Assembly: GCA_900315265.1 (NCBI GenBank)
Contig: OMYN01000004.1
Coordinates: 1 to 64,000 of the forward strand
DNA from: an uncultured Eubacteriales bacterium
GTDB lineage: Bacteria > Bacillota > Clostridia > Lachnospirales > Bianqueaceae
Length of the DNA stretch: 64,000 nucleotides
Direction of reading: 5' to 3'
Shown piece by piece: positions 25,901-32,613 of this stretch (positions within the stretch are counted from its first letter, which is position 1; each line of letters begins with the position of its first letter). The notes under the pieces were generated by a model. That model made no database searches. It was not told the origin of the DNA and saw nothing but the letters and a program-made list of their open reading frames with translations. The translations under genes were made by a program, and so were the position numbers.

Positions 25901-26073
25901 AATGCGCGGGACGCTATGACGTTCGGATCGATCTTCCGGTCAAGACCGCAAAACTGGTCAATGTTTTGGAAGAAACGCTGGAGGACCTTCCTCTGGAAAA
26001 GACCGAAACAGGATATAAACTGTCTCTTGATTTCCATGATTTCGAGATCAAGTCGGTACGCCTGTCCTTCTAA
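22948..26073 (+). CDS. GH38 alpha-mannosidase
   Basis: A 1041-residue cytoplasmic glycoside hydrolase of family 38, with no signal peptide. An N-terminal beta-sandwich (about 80-190) precedes the catalytic domain, with the zinc-binding GNSHLDLAWLWPMHET near residue 262 and the nucleophile aspartate in LWLPDTFGYTGALPQI near 377. A mid helical bundle (HQFHDILPGSGI, about 575) and C-terminal beta domains follow. The enzyme removes alpha-mannose from oligosaccharides such as imported N-glycan fragments. It is a single gene with its own promoter and terminator between tsf and pyrH; no transporter adjoins it. An AGAGGAGG site precedes the ATG. Confidence 0.95.
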   Translation: MGIMHSEMTGRLDHWMRTLKNDFYKPLGRIDWTSFTTMDELSFEDAVKGPFQPVETGYTWGHLHEYGWFKGSLTLPKEAEGKRIVLNLAPGGESTLFVNGKAFGTYRADWVIEPHHFYEDNWITANGHEGNTYEILMETYAGQYYATGPGCATGPVLPGYYKDPKTDGQRVTLGECTYGIFNEDAYQLWLDVDTLNNLLQTLDPDSLRASKIADALEQFTLTVDFEQDQEARNADYRKARQALRPVMEAHNGSTAPTFYCIGNSHLDLAWLWPMHETYRKTARTFAAQLRNIEMYPDYKYIQSQPASYEMCRKYYPELFERIKKAIKGGQWIADGAMWVEPDTNMSSGEALIRQLVHGKRYYKEVLGVDSHTLWLPDTFGYTGALPQILKSAGVDYLVTQKIYWSYNEGEKFPYHYFTWEGIDGTKITAFLPTSYTYYTNPVTANKVWKERTQKRDLDAFLLPYGYGDGGGGPTRDYIEYVERQKDLEGGVKMKHASPQEFFEELDEKGGPVNTYRGELYFTAHRGTYTGQALIKRNNRKAELGLREMEMWGSLAQTEGSAVYPLSDADRLWKETLLHQFHDILPGSGIAEIYREAEKRVGAVIEEAAEKTEKLASSLVSGTSGLTAFNSLSFDRTALVEMPEGTKAAKTAEGEVVPVFADPDGVKALVTVPADGAVSILPCDDENVEAEGASVKVLADGFQLSNGSVTAFVDRNGEVTSFKLAGSDREFAAGPMNHFQFYKDVPRLFDAWDIDSNYIKQELDGAYDVTVSVAKEGGAEAVLEVEGKIGNSTFSQKIVLEAASKRLEFRTTVDWKELHRLLKVGFPVSVYSDNVINEMQFGYVERPVHRSRLYDKDRFEVCNHRYSALSDGSHGAAVLNDCKYGMSANENRLELTLLTASACPEMRADNHVHHFTYAFCAFEGPFSQSDVVRQGLDLNVPVLVEKGSRKAFSAFSVSGDSVLIDTVKPAEDGSKDLVLRLYDSKKCAGRYDVRIDLPVKTAKLVNVLEETLEDLPLEKTETGYKLSLDFHDFEIKSVRLSF

Positions 26074-26115
26074 AGCCGTTGCGAACGGATAAATCAAAGA
26101 GCAGGATGACAATAT

Positions 26116-26148
26116 AGAGAGCCGGCTAAAAAAGCCGGCTCTCTTTTT
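26116..26148 (+). terminator. Terminator of the GH38 mannosidase
   Basis: A 12-bp perfect stem AGAGAGCCGGCT / AGCCGGCTCTCT, five-A loop and five Ts. Confidence 0.93.
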
Positions 26149-26163
26149 CGATTCTTCCTCTCG

Positions 26164-26192
26164 TTGAAGCAGGAGGAAACTTGTGATATGAT
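26164..26192 (+). promoter_or_regulatory. pyrH-frr promoter
   Basis: TTGAAG (26164-26169), a 17-base spacer and TATGAT (26187-26192), 50 bases before pyrH. Confidence 0.65.
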
Positions 26193-26241
26193 AGGCGTAA
26201 GTAAGTATGTCTGATTTTCCCTTCGAAAAGGAGAGAGTTCC

Positions 26242-26937
26242 ATGTATAAGCGTATTCTGCTGAAATTATCCGGAGAAGCCTTGTCAGGCGGAAAAGGTTA
26301 CGGAGTCGATCTTGCAACGACCCGGGAAGTCGCCGGGGAGGTCAGGGAAGCCCTGAATCTGGGAGTACAGATCGGTATCGTGATCGGCGGCGGCAATTAC
26401 TGGAGAGGCCGAAGCGCGGAAGGTATCGACCGGGTCAAAGCCGATCAGATCGGTATGCTGGGCACTGTCATGAACAGCCTGTATGTGTCGGAAGTCTTCC
26501 GGACCATGGGCATGAAAACCAGTGTATATGCCCCTTATCCGATCGGCCTTTACACCGAAGTTTTCAACAAGGATAAGGCAGTGGAAGACCTTGAAAACGG
26601 CAAGGTGGTCTTTTTCAGCGGCGGAACGGGACATCCTTTCTTTTCCACCGACATGGGTGCAGCTCTTCGGGCCAAAGAGACAGACTGCGACGCCATCCTG
26701 ATGGCTAAAAACATTGACGGAGTTTATGACAGTGATCCTGCCAAAAATCCGGACGCTAAAAAGATCGACAGCCTGACTTATCAGGAAATGCTGGAAAAAC
26801 AGCTGAGAGTCATCGACCTGACAGCGGCTGCTTTCCTGGAGGACGCACAGATCCCCTGCGAACTGTTTGCCTTAAGGGAAAATAAAAGCATCAAACGTGT
26901 GGTGATGGGAGAATCCATCGGCACGACTATCCACTAA
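26242..26937 (+). CDS. pyrH: UMP kinase
   Basis: PyrH phosphorylates UMP to UDP in pyrimidine synthesis. The 231-residue hexameric amino-acid-kinase-fold protein has YKRILLKLSGEAL at the start, IGGGNYWRG (about 50-58), FFSGGTGHPFFSTD (about 130-143) and the LMAKNIDGVYDSDP motif. An AAGGAGAG site precedes the ATG. It is followed 27 bases later by frr, the conserved order in almost all Firmicutes. Confidence 0.98.
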   Translation: MYKRILLKLSGEALSGGKGYGVDLATTREVAGEVREALNLGVQIGIVIGGGNYWRGRSAEGIDRVKADQIGMLGTVMNSLYVSEVFRTMGMKTSVYAPYPIGLYTEVFNKDKAVEDLENGKVVFFSGGTGHPFFSTDMGAALRAKETDCDAILMAKNIDGVYDSDPAKNPDAKKIDSLTYQEMLEKQLRVIDLTAAAFLEDAQIPCELFALRENKSIKRVVMGESIGTTIH

Positions 26938-26964
26938 AACCACGATAAAGGAGATGTACCGCTT

Positions 26965-27522
26965 ATGACACAAGAAATCATCCAGGAGACAAAAGAGAGA
27001 ATGGAGAAGGCACTTGCCAACCTTCAGGAAGAATTCAATACCATCCGTGTCGGACGTGCCAATCCCCATATCTTAGACCGCATCGAAGTCGATTACTACG
27101 GAAGCATGGCTCCGATCCAGCAGGTTGCCAATGTGTCGGTCCCCGAAGGCCGTGTGCTGCAGATCCAGCCCTGGGATGCCCATATGCTGAAAGCGATCGA
27201 GAAAGCCATCAATATGTCAGAGATCGGGATCCATCCGACCAATGACGGCAAGGTGATCCGCCTGGTATTTCCGGAGCTGACCGAGGAAAAACGCAAAGAG
27301 ACCAGCAAGACCGTAAAGAAAAAAGGCGAAGAAGCTAAGATCGCGGTCCGTAACATCCGCCGCGACAGCATGGACAAGGTCAAAAAGGCAAAGAAAGACG
27401 GAGACCTGACCGAAGATGATCAGAAAGACCTTGAAGATAAGCTGCAGAAGCAGACGGACGAATATATCAAAAAGGTCGATCAGAAGGTGGAAGCAAAGCA
27501 GAAAGAGGTAATGTCTGTCTGA
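26965..27522 (+). CDS. frr: Ribosome recycling factor
   Basis: Frr splits the post-termination ribosome with EF-G. The 185-residue length is standard. Motifs are FNTIRVGRANPHILDRIEVDYYG (about 25-47), the hinge region, and the C-terminal coiled coil with RRDSMDKVKKAKKDG. A GGAG site lies upstream. After its stop there is a 135-base spacer containing a hairpin with a T-rich tail before uppS. Confidence 0.98.
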   Translation: MTQEIIQETKERMEKALANLQEEFNTIRVGRANPHILDRIEVDYYGSMAPIQQVANVSVPEGRVLQIQPWDAHMLKAIEKAINMSEIGIHPTNDGKVIRLVFPELTEEKRKETSKTVKKKGEEAKIAVRNIRRDSMDKVKKAKKDGDLTEDDQKDLEDKLQKQTDEYIKKVDQKVEAKQKEVMSV

Positions 27523-27578
27523 CCGTTTTGCACGAAGACTTGAAAGCACAGCCTGACGCTTGCGGCTCTGCCTGTAAT

Positions 27579-27628
27579 GCCGGCGTATTCTCGTGACACC
27601 AAGTCGTGAGTAAGCCGGCTTTTCTTTT
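27579..27628 (+). terminator. Terminator-like hairpin between frr and uppS
   Basis: GCCGGC (27579-27584) pairs with GCCGGC (27614-27619). Inside, CTC/GAG and GAC/GTC extend the stem with mismatches, and TTTTCTTTT follows. It may terminate pyrH-frr partially or act as an attenuator for the lipid-synthesis genes downstream. I found no convincing promoter between it and uppS. Confidence 0.6.
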
Positions 27629-27657
27629 GGACCGTCTTTATTTTCAAGGAGGAGCGC

Positions 27658-28386
27658 ATGAACCTTTCCGATCTTGATCCGGGAAAAATCCCGCGCCATA
27701 TTGCGATCATTCTGGACGGAAACGGCCGTTGGGCCAAACAAAGAGGTCTGATCCGCCAGCAGGGGCATAAAGCCGGGGCGGATAATGTGGAAACCGTAGC
27801 GGATATGATGATCGCGGCCGGCATCCCTTATATGACGGTATATGCTTTTTCGACCGAGAACTGGAAGCGGTCTCAGGAAGAAGTTTCCTACCTGATGGGT
27901 CTGATGCGCTGGTATCTGAAAAACTACATTAAAACGGCCCTGCGCAAGGGAATACGTCTGCGTTTTCTGGGAGACGCTTCCCGTCTTGACCAGGAATTGC
28001 AGAAACTGATCATCCATGCGGAAGAAGTCACCAAAGATATGCCCAATCTTACCTTGTCCTTTGCCATTAATTACGGGGGCAGAGACGAGATCCTCAGAGC
28101 AGTGCGGAAGGTAAGCCGCGATGTGGCGGATGGAAAGCTGGACGAAAAAGACATCGACGAGACCGTCTTTTCTTCCTATCTGGACACCAAAGGCCTTCCC
28201 GACCCGGACCTGATGATCCGGACCAGCGGCGAGGAGCGGATCAGCAATTTCCTTCTCTGGCAGCTTGCTTACAGTGAACTTTATTTTACCGACGTGTACT
28301 GGCCGGATTTTTCGGAAGAGGACCTTGAGAAGGCTATCCGGTCTTACGCAGCCCGCGACCGCCGTTTCGGAGGCCGGAAAAAATAA
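27658..28386 (+). CDS. uppS: Undecaprenyl diphosphate synthase
   Basis: UppS extends farnesyl diphosphate with eight cis isoprene units to make the carrier lipid for peptidoglycan. The 242-residue cis-prenyltransferase has IPRHIAIILDGNGRWAKQRG (about 11-30) with the catalytic aspartate, GHKAGADNV, YAFSTENWKR, and the C-terminal DLMIRTSGEERISNFLLWQ. A CAAGGAGG site lies before the ATG. It is first in the uppS-cdsA-dxr-rseP-ispG-polC run. Confidence 0.98.
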   Translation: MNLSDLDPGKIPRHIAIILDGNGRWAKQRGLIRQQGHKAGADNVETVADMMIAAGIPYMTVYAFSTENWKRSQEEVSYLMGLMRWYLKNYIKTALRKGIRLRFLGDASRLDQELQKLIIHAEEVTKDMPNLTLSFAINYGGRDEILRAVRKVSRDVADGKLDEKDIDETVFSSYLDTKGLPDPDLMIRTSGEERISNFLLWQLAYSELYFTDVYWPDFSEEDLEKAIRSYAARDRRFGGRKK

Positions 28387-28408
28387 TTCATAAGATGGAG
28401 TTACGCAT

Positions 28409-29260
28409 ATGAAAACAAGGATTTTAAGCGGTATCGTACTGGGTATCCTGATAGCAGTCCTCTTTATTTTCGGCGGACCGGTCATGCTGATTGCCCTGAC
28501 GATCATCAGTATGCTTGGCTACCTGGAATGGGTCAAGGTCCTGAAGACAGGCTCCAAAAACAAGGATTCCGGCCTGCCTCATTATCAACCCTACCTGTAT
28601 ATAGGTTTAGCCCTGATCCTCATCTGGTACCTGCTGCTTGCCTTCTGCAAACAGCAGATCCTGTCCGGACCTTTGGCCTTGTATTTTGTGCTGGGCATTA
28701 TGGCTGTTATGATGATCACCAGTATAGCGGTCTTTCCAAAGCGCAATGCGGCGGATGCAGCGCTGACGCTGACGGGAGTAGTCTACACGGGCATGATGCT
28801 TTCCTGCGTTTATCTTGTCCGCCAGACACCCAAAGGGCAATTCTGGGTATGGTACCTGCTGTTCGTATCCTGGGGCAGCGATACCTGCGCCTACTTCGTG
28901 GGCAGGGCCCTGGGCAAGCATAAAATGGCTCCTGTCCTGTCGCCTCATAAAACCGTGGAAGGTGCGGCCGGCGGTATCGTCGGATCCATCCTTCTGTGCC
29001 TTTTGTTCGGCCTTATCTGTGCCGGCACGGCTCAGGTCGATATGGGGGTCATGATCAAGATCTCCCTTCTGATCGGTCTGGTAGGGGCCGTGGTTTCCGA
29101 ACTGGGCGATCTTTTTGCTTCTTCGATCAAACGGACGATGAACGTTAAGGATTACAGCCACCTGATCCCCGGACACGGCGGCATACTGGACCGTTTTGAC
29201 AGCATGATCCTGGCTGCACCTTTCGTAATGGGGATCCTGCATATTTTCGGAGCCGTATAA
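28409..29260 (+). CDS. cdsA: Phosphatidate cytidylyltransferase
   Basis: CdsA makes CDP-diacylglycerol from phosphatidic acid and CTP, the branch point of phospholipid synthesis. The 283-residue integral membrane protein has about eight hydrophobic segments (for example GIVLGILIAVLFIFGG at the N terminus). The family signature near residues 240-270 (SSIKRTMNVKDYSHLIPGHG, then GILDRFDSM) is intact. dxr begins on the base after its stop. Confidence 0.97.
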   Translation: MKTRILSGIVLGILIAVLFIFGGPVMLIALTIISMLGYLEWVKVLKTGSKNKDSGLPHYQPYLYIGLALILIWYLLLAFCKQQILSGPLALYFVLGIMAVMMITSIAVFPKRNAADAALTLTGVVYTGMMLSCVYLVRQTPKGQFWVWYLLFVSWGSDTCAYFVGRALGKHKMAPVLSPHKTVEGAAGGIVGSILLCLLFGLICAGTAQVDMGVMIKISLLIGLVGAVVSELGDLFASSIKRTMNVKDYSHLIPGHGGILDRFDSMILAAPFVMGILHIFGAV

Positions 29261-30439
29261 ATGAAACAGATTTGTGTACTGGGGAGCACGGGCTCCATAG
29301 GCACCCAGACTCTGGATGTGATCCGGGCTATCGGCAGGGATCCCGGTTTTGAGATGGAGGTCACGGCCCTGGCGGCCGGAGGGGCCCGTCCCCGCCTTTT
29401 TGCTCAGCAGATCGCTGAATTCCGTCCCCGTCTGGCAGTCGTATATGATACGGCTAAGGCGGAAGAGGTAAAAGAACTTGCTCGATCCCTGTCCGCGGAC
29501 CATCCCTTGACCACTGAATTTGTCAGCGGCATGGAGGGTCTTGATCAGGCTGCGTCCGCTCCTTTTGTCGATACAGTCGTCACGTCGCTGGTGGGCATGA
29601 TCGGGATCGAACCTACCGTTTCGGCCATCCGATCCGGCAAAACCATTGCTCTGGCAAACAAGGAGACCTTGGTCTGTGCCGGAGCCCTGATCAAAGAGCT
29701 GGCCGATCAGCGAAAGGTCCGTATCCTTCCGGTCGATTCGGAACACGGAGCGGTTTTTCAGTGTCTTCAGGGCGTTGACCATGAAAATCTGAAAAAGATC
29801 TGGCTGACGGCGAGCGGAGGACCTTTCCGAGGTTTCAGCCGGGAGCAGCTTGAAAAAGTTACTCTGAGCCAGGCCCTTCATCATCCCACCTGGTCTATGG
29901 GGGCCAAGATCACGATCGACAGTGCTACCTTGATGAACAAGGGACTGGAGATGATCGAGGCTAAGTGGCTGTTCGATGTGGATATCGACCAGGTACAGCC
30001 CATCATTCATCCCCAGAGCCTGGTACATTCCATGATCGAGCTCAGGGATGGGTCGGTCCTGGCCCAGCTTGGCCCGACGGACATGAGACTGCCCATTGAG
30101 GTTGCCCTGACTTATCCCAAACGGGGAAAGGCGGTCGTTGAACCTCTTGATTTCAGAAAGGTCAGTGCCATGACCTTCGAAGAGATCGATGAAAAGGTTT
30201 TTCCCGCGACTGCCATGGCCCGGGAAGCAATGAAAGAGGGCGGCCTTTGTCCGGCTGTTTTCAACGCGGCCAACGAGATCGCGGTCGACCGTTTCCGCAA
30301 GGGTCAGATCGGTTTTTGCGATATCTACCGGCTGGCAGACAAAGCCCTTAGTGCCGGGATCGGGAAAGGGTACGCAAATAGAAATTATTCGCTGGAAGAG
30401 GTGCTGCAAATCCGGCAGCAGGTGGAGAACTGGCTGTGA
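29261..30439 (+). CDS. dxr: 1-deoxy-D-xylulose 5-phosphate reductoisomerase
   Basis: Dxr converts DXP to MEP with NADPH, the first committed step of the MEP pathway. The 392-residue protein has the NADPH-binding GSTGSIGTQTLDVI (about 7-20), ALANKETLVCAG (about 130), the metal-binding PVDSEHGAVFQCL (about 158-170) and LTASGGPFRG. It begins directly after cdsA with no spacer and overlaps rseP by four bases (GTGA), so translation is coupled across the three genes. Confidence 0.98.
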   Translation: MKQICVLGSTGSIGTQTLDVIRAIGRDPGFEMEVTALAAGGARPRLFAQQIAEFRPRLAVVYDTAKAEEVKELARSLSADHPLTTEFVSGMEGLDQAASAPFVDTVVTSLVGMIGIEPTVSAIRSGKTIALANKETLVCAGALIKELADQRKVRILPVDSEHGAVFQCLQGVDHENLKKIWLTASGGPFRGFSREQLEKVTLSQALHHPTWSMGAKITIDSATLMNKGLEMIEAKWLFDVDIDQVQPIIHPQSLVHSMIELRDGSVLAQLGPTDMRLPIEVALTYPKRGKAVVEPLDFRKVSAMTFEEIDEKVFPATAMAREAMKEGGLCPAVFNAANEIAVDRFRKGQIGFCDIYRLADKALSAGIGKGYANRNYSLEEVLQIRQQVENWL

Positions 30440-31551
30440 ATACTGTCTTATATATCATCCTTACCTTGTTGGTCTTCACTCTGATCGTATCGATCCATGA
30501 GTGGGGCCATTTCATTATGGCCCGCAAAAACGGGATCTTTGTCGAAGAATTCGCGATCGGAATGGGACCGGCCATCTTTAAGCATACGACCAAAAAGAAG
30601 ATGGTTTTCTCCATCCGCCTGTTTCCCCTGGGAGGTTTCTGCCGTATGAAAGGGGAGGAAGCCGAGCAGACGGAGGACGGACAGCTGATCTACAATAAGA
30701 AGGATCCGGATTCCTTCAATGCCAAGTCGGTAGGAAGGCGGGCCAGCGTGATCGCCGCCGGCCCCATTATGAACTTTATCCTGGCTTTTGTCCTGCTGCT
30801 GGTTGTCAATGCGTGTTTCGGGTATACCGATCCCAAGGTCGTATCCGTAGAAGCGGATTATCCCGCTGCAAAAGCCGGATTGGAAGAAGGGGACCGCTTA
30901 TATAAGCTGAACGGGGAGAGGATCCATGTTTACGATAAGGTCCAGTTCCTTCTGATGAATTACCAGGAAGGTCAGACGGTCGACCTGGCTGTTAAAAAGC
31001 CGGATGGTTCGATCAGGGACATGAAGTTTCAGCTCAAATATGACCAGAAGGAAGAGCGGTACCGTATGGGCTTTACGGTTGCCTCTTCCGGCCGCCTTAC
31101 GGATATGATGAAAGACCGGGGTGTATGGAAAGGCCTGGGCTGCTGGATCAGCAGCAGCTTCTGGGCTCTTCTTTTTGATATCGAGATCACCTTCCGCAGT
31201 ATCGGTATGCTGCTCACCGGGAAAGTGGGCATGGATGCTTTGACCGGTCCTATAGGCATGGTCAGCGTGGTGGGGCAGACCTACCAGGCAGCCTCCGCTT
31301 ACGGGATCGGTGCCGTTTTAGGGAGTTTTGCCAACCTGATCATTCTGATCAGCGCTAACCTTGGTGTCCTGAACCTTTTCCCTATCCCCGGTCTTGACGG
31401 ATCGCAGCTTGTTTTTCTGATCATCGAGAAGATCCGCCGTAAACCGATGAATGTAAAGATCCAGAATATTATCTTTCTGATAGGCTTTATCCTGCTGTTC
31501 GGCCTGATGATAGCCGTCGGCATTAATGATGTCATGAACCTTGTCCGCTAA
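30436..31551 (+). CDS. rseP: Site-2 intramembrane metalloprotease RseP
   Basis: RseP (RasP in B. subtilis) cleaves within membrane-spanning segments of anti-sigma factors and leftover signal peptides. The 371-residue protein has the zinc-binding HEWGH (HExxH) in its first membrane segment near residues 17-21. One PDZ domain lies in the middle (about 130-200), and the C-terminal NLFPIPGLDGSQL carries the third zinc ligand (LDG motif). Start is GTG, overlapping dxr. No anti-sigma substrate is recognisable in this window. Confidence 0.96.
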   Translation: MNTVLYIILTLLVFTLIVSIHEWGHFIMARKNGIFVEEFAIGMGPAIFKHTTKKKMVFSIRLFPLGGFCRMKGEEAEQTEDGQLIYNKKDPDSFNAKSVGRRASVIAAGPIMNFILAFVLLLVVNACFGYTDPKVVSVEADYPAAKAGLEEGDRLYKLNGERIHVYDKVQFLLMNYQEGQTVDLAVKKPDGSIRDMKFQLKYDQKEERYRMGFTVASSGRLTDMMKDRGVWKGLGCWISSSFWALLFDIEITFRSIGMLLTGKVGMDALTGPIGMVSVVGQTYQAASAYGIGAVLGSFANLIILISANLGVLNLFPIPGLDGSQLVFLIIEKIRRKPMNVKIQNIIFLIGFILLFGLMIAVGINDVMNLVR

Positions 31552-31560
31552 GGAGGAAGC

Positions 31561-32613
31561 ATGTATACACGGGATGAAACAAAAGTCGTTCATATAGGAA
31601 ATGTCGCGATCGGCGGTGGAAATCCCATCCGTGTCCAGTCTATGTGCAATACTCATACGGCAGATGTCCGGGCGACCGTCGGTCAGATATTGCAGCTGGA
31701 AGAAGCCGGCTGCGAGCTGGTCCGGGTCACGGTGCCCGATCAGGACAGCGCCGATGCTCTGACCGAGATCAAGAAACAGATCCATATCCCACTGATCGCG
31801 GATATCCACTTTGACTGGCGTATGGCCGTCGAAGCGATGAAACACGGAGCCGATAAGATCCGCATCAATCCGGGAAACATCGGCACAAAAGAAGATCTTA
31901 GCAAAGTCATCGATGAAGCCAAGGCCCGGCAGATCCCCATTCGTGTCGGGGTCAACTCCGGTTCGGTTGAAAAAGATCTGCTGGATAAATACGGCGTTTG
32001 CAGCCGTTCCCTGGCGGAATCGGCTCTCCGCAGTGTCGATTATGTGGAAAGCCTGGGTTACGACAATCTGGTAGTTGCCATTAAAGCTTCCAATGTGCCC
32101 CTTTGTGTGGAAGCCAATGAAGTTTTCGCCCGTTATTCGGATCATCCTCTGCATATCGGCATTACAGAGGCCGGCACTTATCACGACGGCACTATCAAGT
32201 CTGCTTTGGGCTTTGGTATTCTGCTGCACGAAAAATTGGGCAACACTATGAGAGTGTCTCTGACAGCCGATCCGGTCGAAGAAGTAAAGGCTGCCTGGAA
32301 GATGCTGAGCTTTATGAATATCCGTAAACAAGGCGTTGAAATCATATCCTGTCCTACCTGCGGGCGGACACAGATCGATCTGATCCCTCTGGCCGAGCAG
32401 GTGGAAAAAGCCCTTGCTCATATCAAAAAACCTCTGAAGGTCGCTGTCATGGGCTGCATCGTTAACGGTCCCGGAGAAGCAAGGGAGTGCGATTTCGGCA
32501 TCGCCGGCGGCAAAGGGGTAGGACTCTTGTTCCGCAAGGGACAGATCATCAAAAAAGTTCCCGAGGACCAGTTGCTGAGCGCGCTGGTAGAAGAGGCAGA
32601 GCGATATGAATAA
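31561..32613 (+). CDS. ispG: (E)-4-hydroxy-3-methylbut-2-enyl-diphosphate synthase
   Basis: IspG is the iron-sulfur enzyme that makes HMBPP in the MEP pathway. The 350-residue protein has VQSMCNTHTADV near the start, the TIM-barrel part (LIADIHFDW), and the cluster-binding cysteines in SCPTCGRTQID and VMGCIVNGPGEA. The AAGGAGG site is 4 bases before the ATG. Its last eight bases overlap the polC start. With dxr and ispF the window holds three of the MEP genes. Confidence 0.98.
   Translation: MYTRDETKVVHIGNVAIGGGNPIRVQSMCNTHTADVRATVGQILQLEEAGCELVRVTVPDQDSADALTEIKKQIHIPLIADIHFDWRMAVEAMKHGADKIRINPGNIGTKEDLSKVIDEAKARQIPIRVGVNSGSVEKDLLDKYGVCSRSLAESALRSVDYVESLGYDNLVVAIKASNVPLCVEANEVFARYSDHPLHIGITEAGTYHDGTIKSALGFGILLHEKLGNTMRVSLTADPVEEVKAAWKMLSFMNIRKQGVEIISCPTCGRTQIDLIPLAEQVEKALAHIKKPLKVAVMGCIVNGPGEARECDFGIAGGKGVGLLFRKGQIIKKVPEDQLLSALVEEAERYE

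Noticed and set aside
28607-30409. Minus-strand open frame of 600 codons opposite cdsA and dxr
   Set aside because: Spans two unrelated conserved genes in antisense; the composition (many His, Gln, Arg) is typical of a shadow frame.
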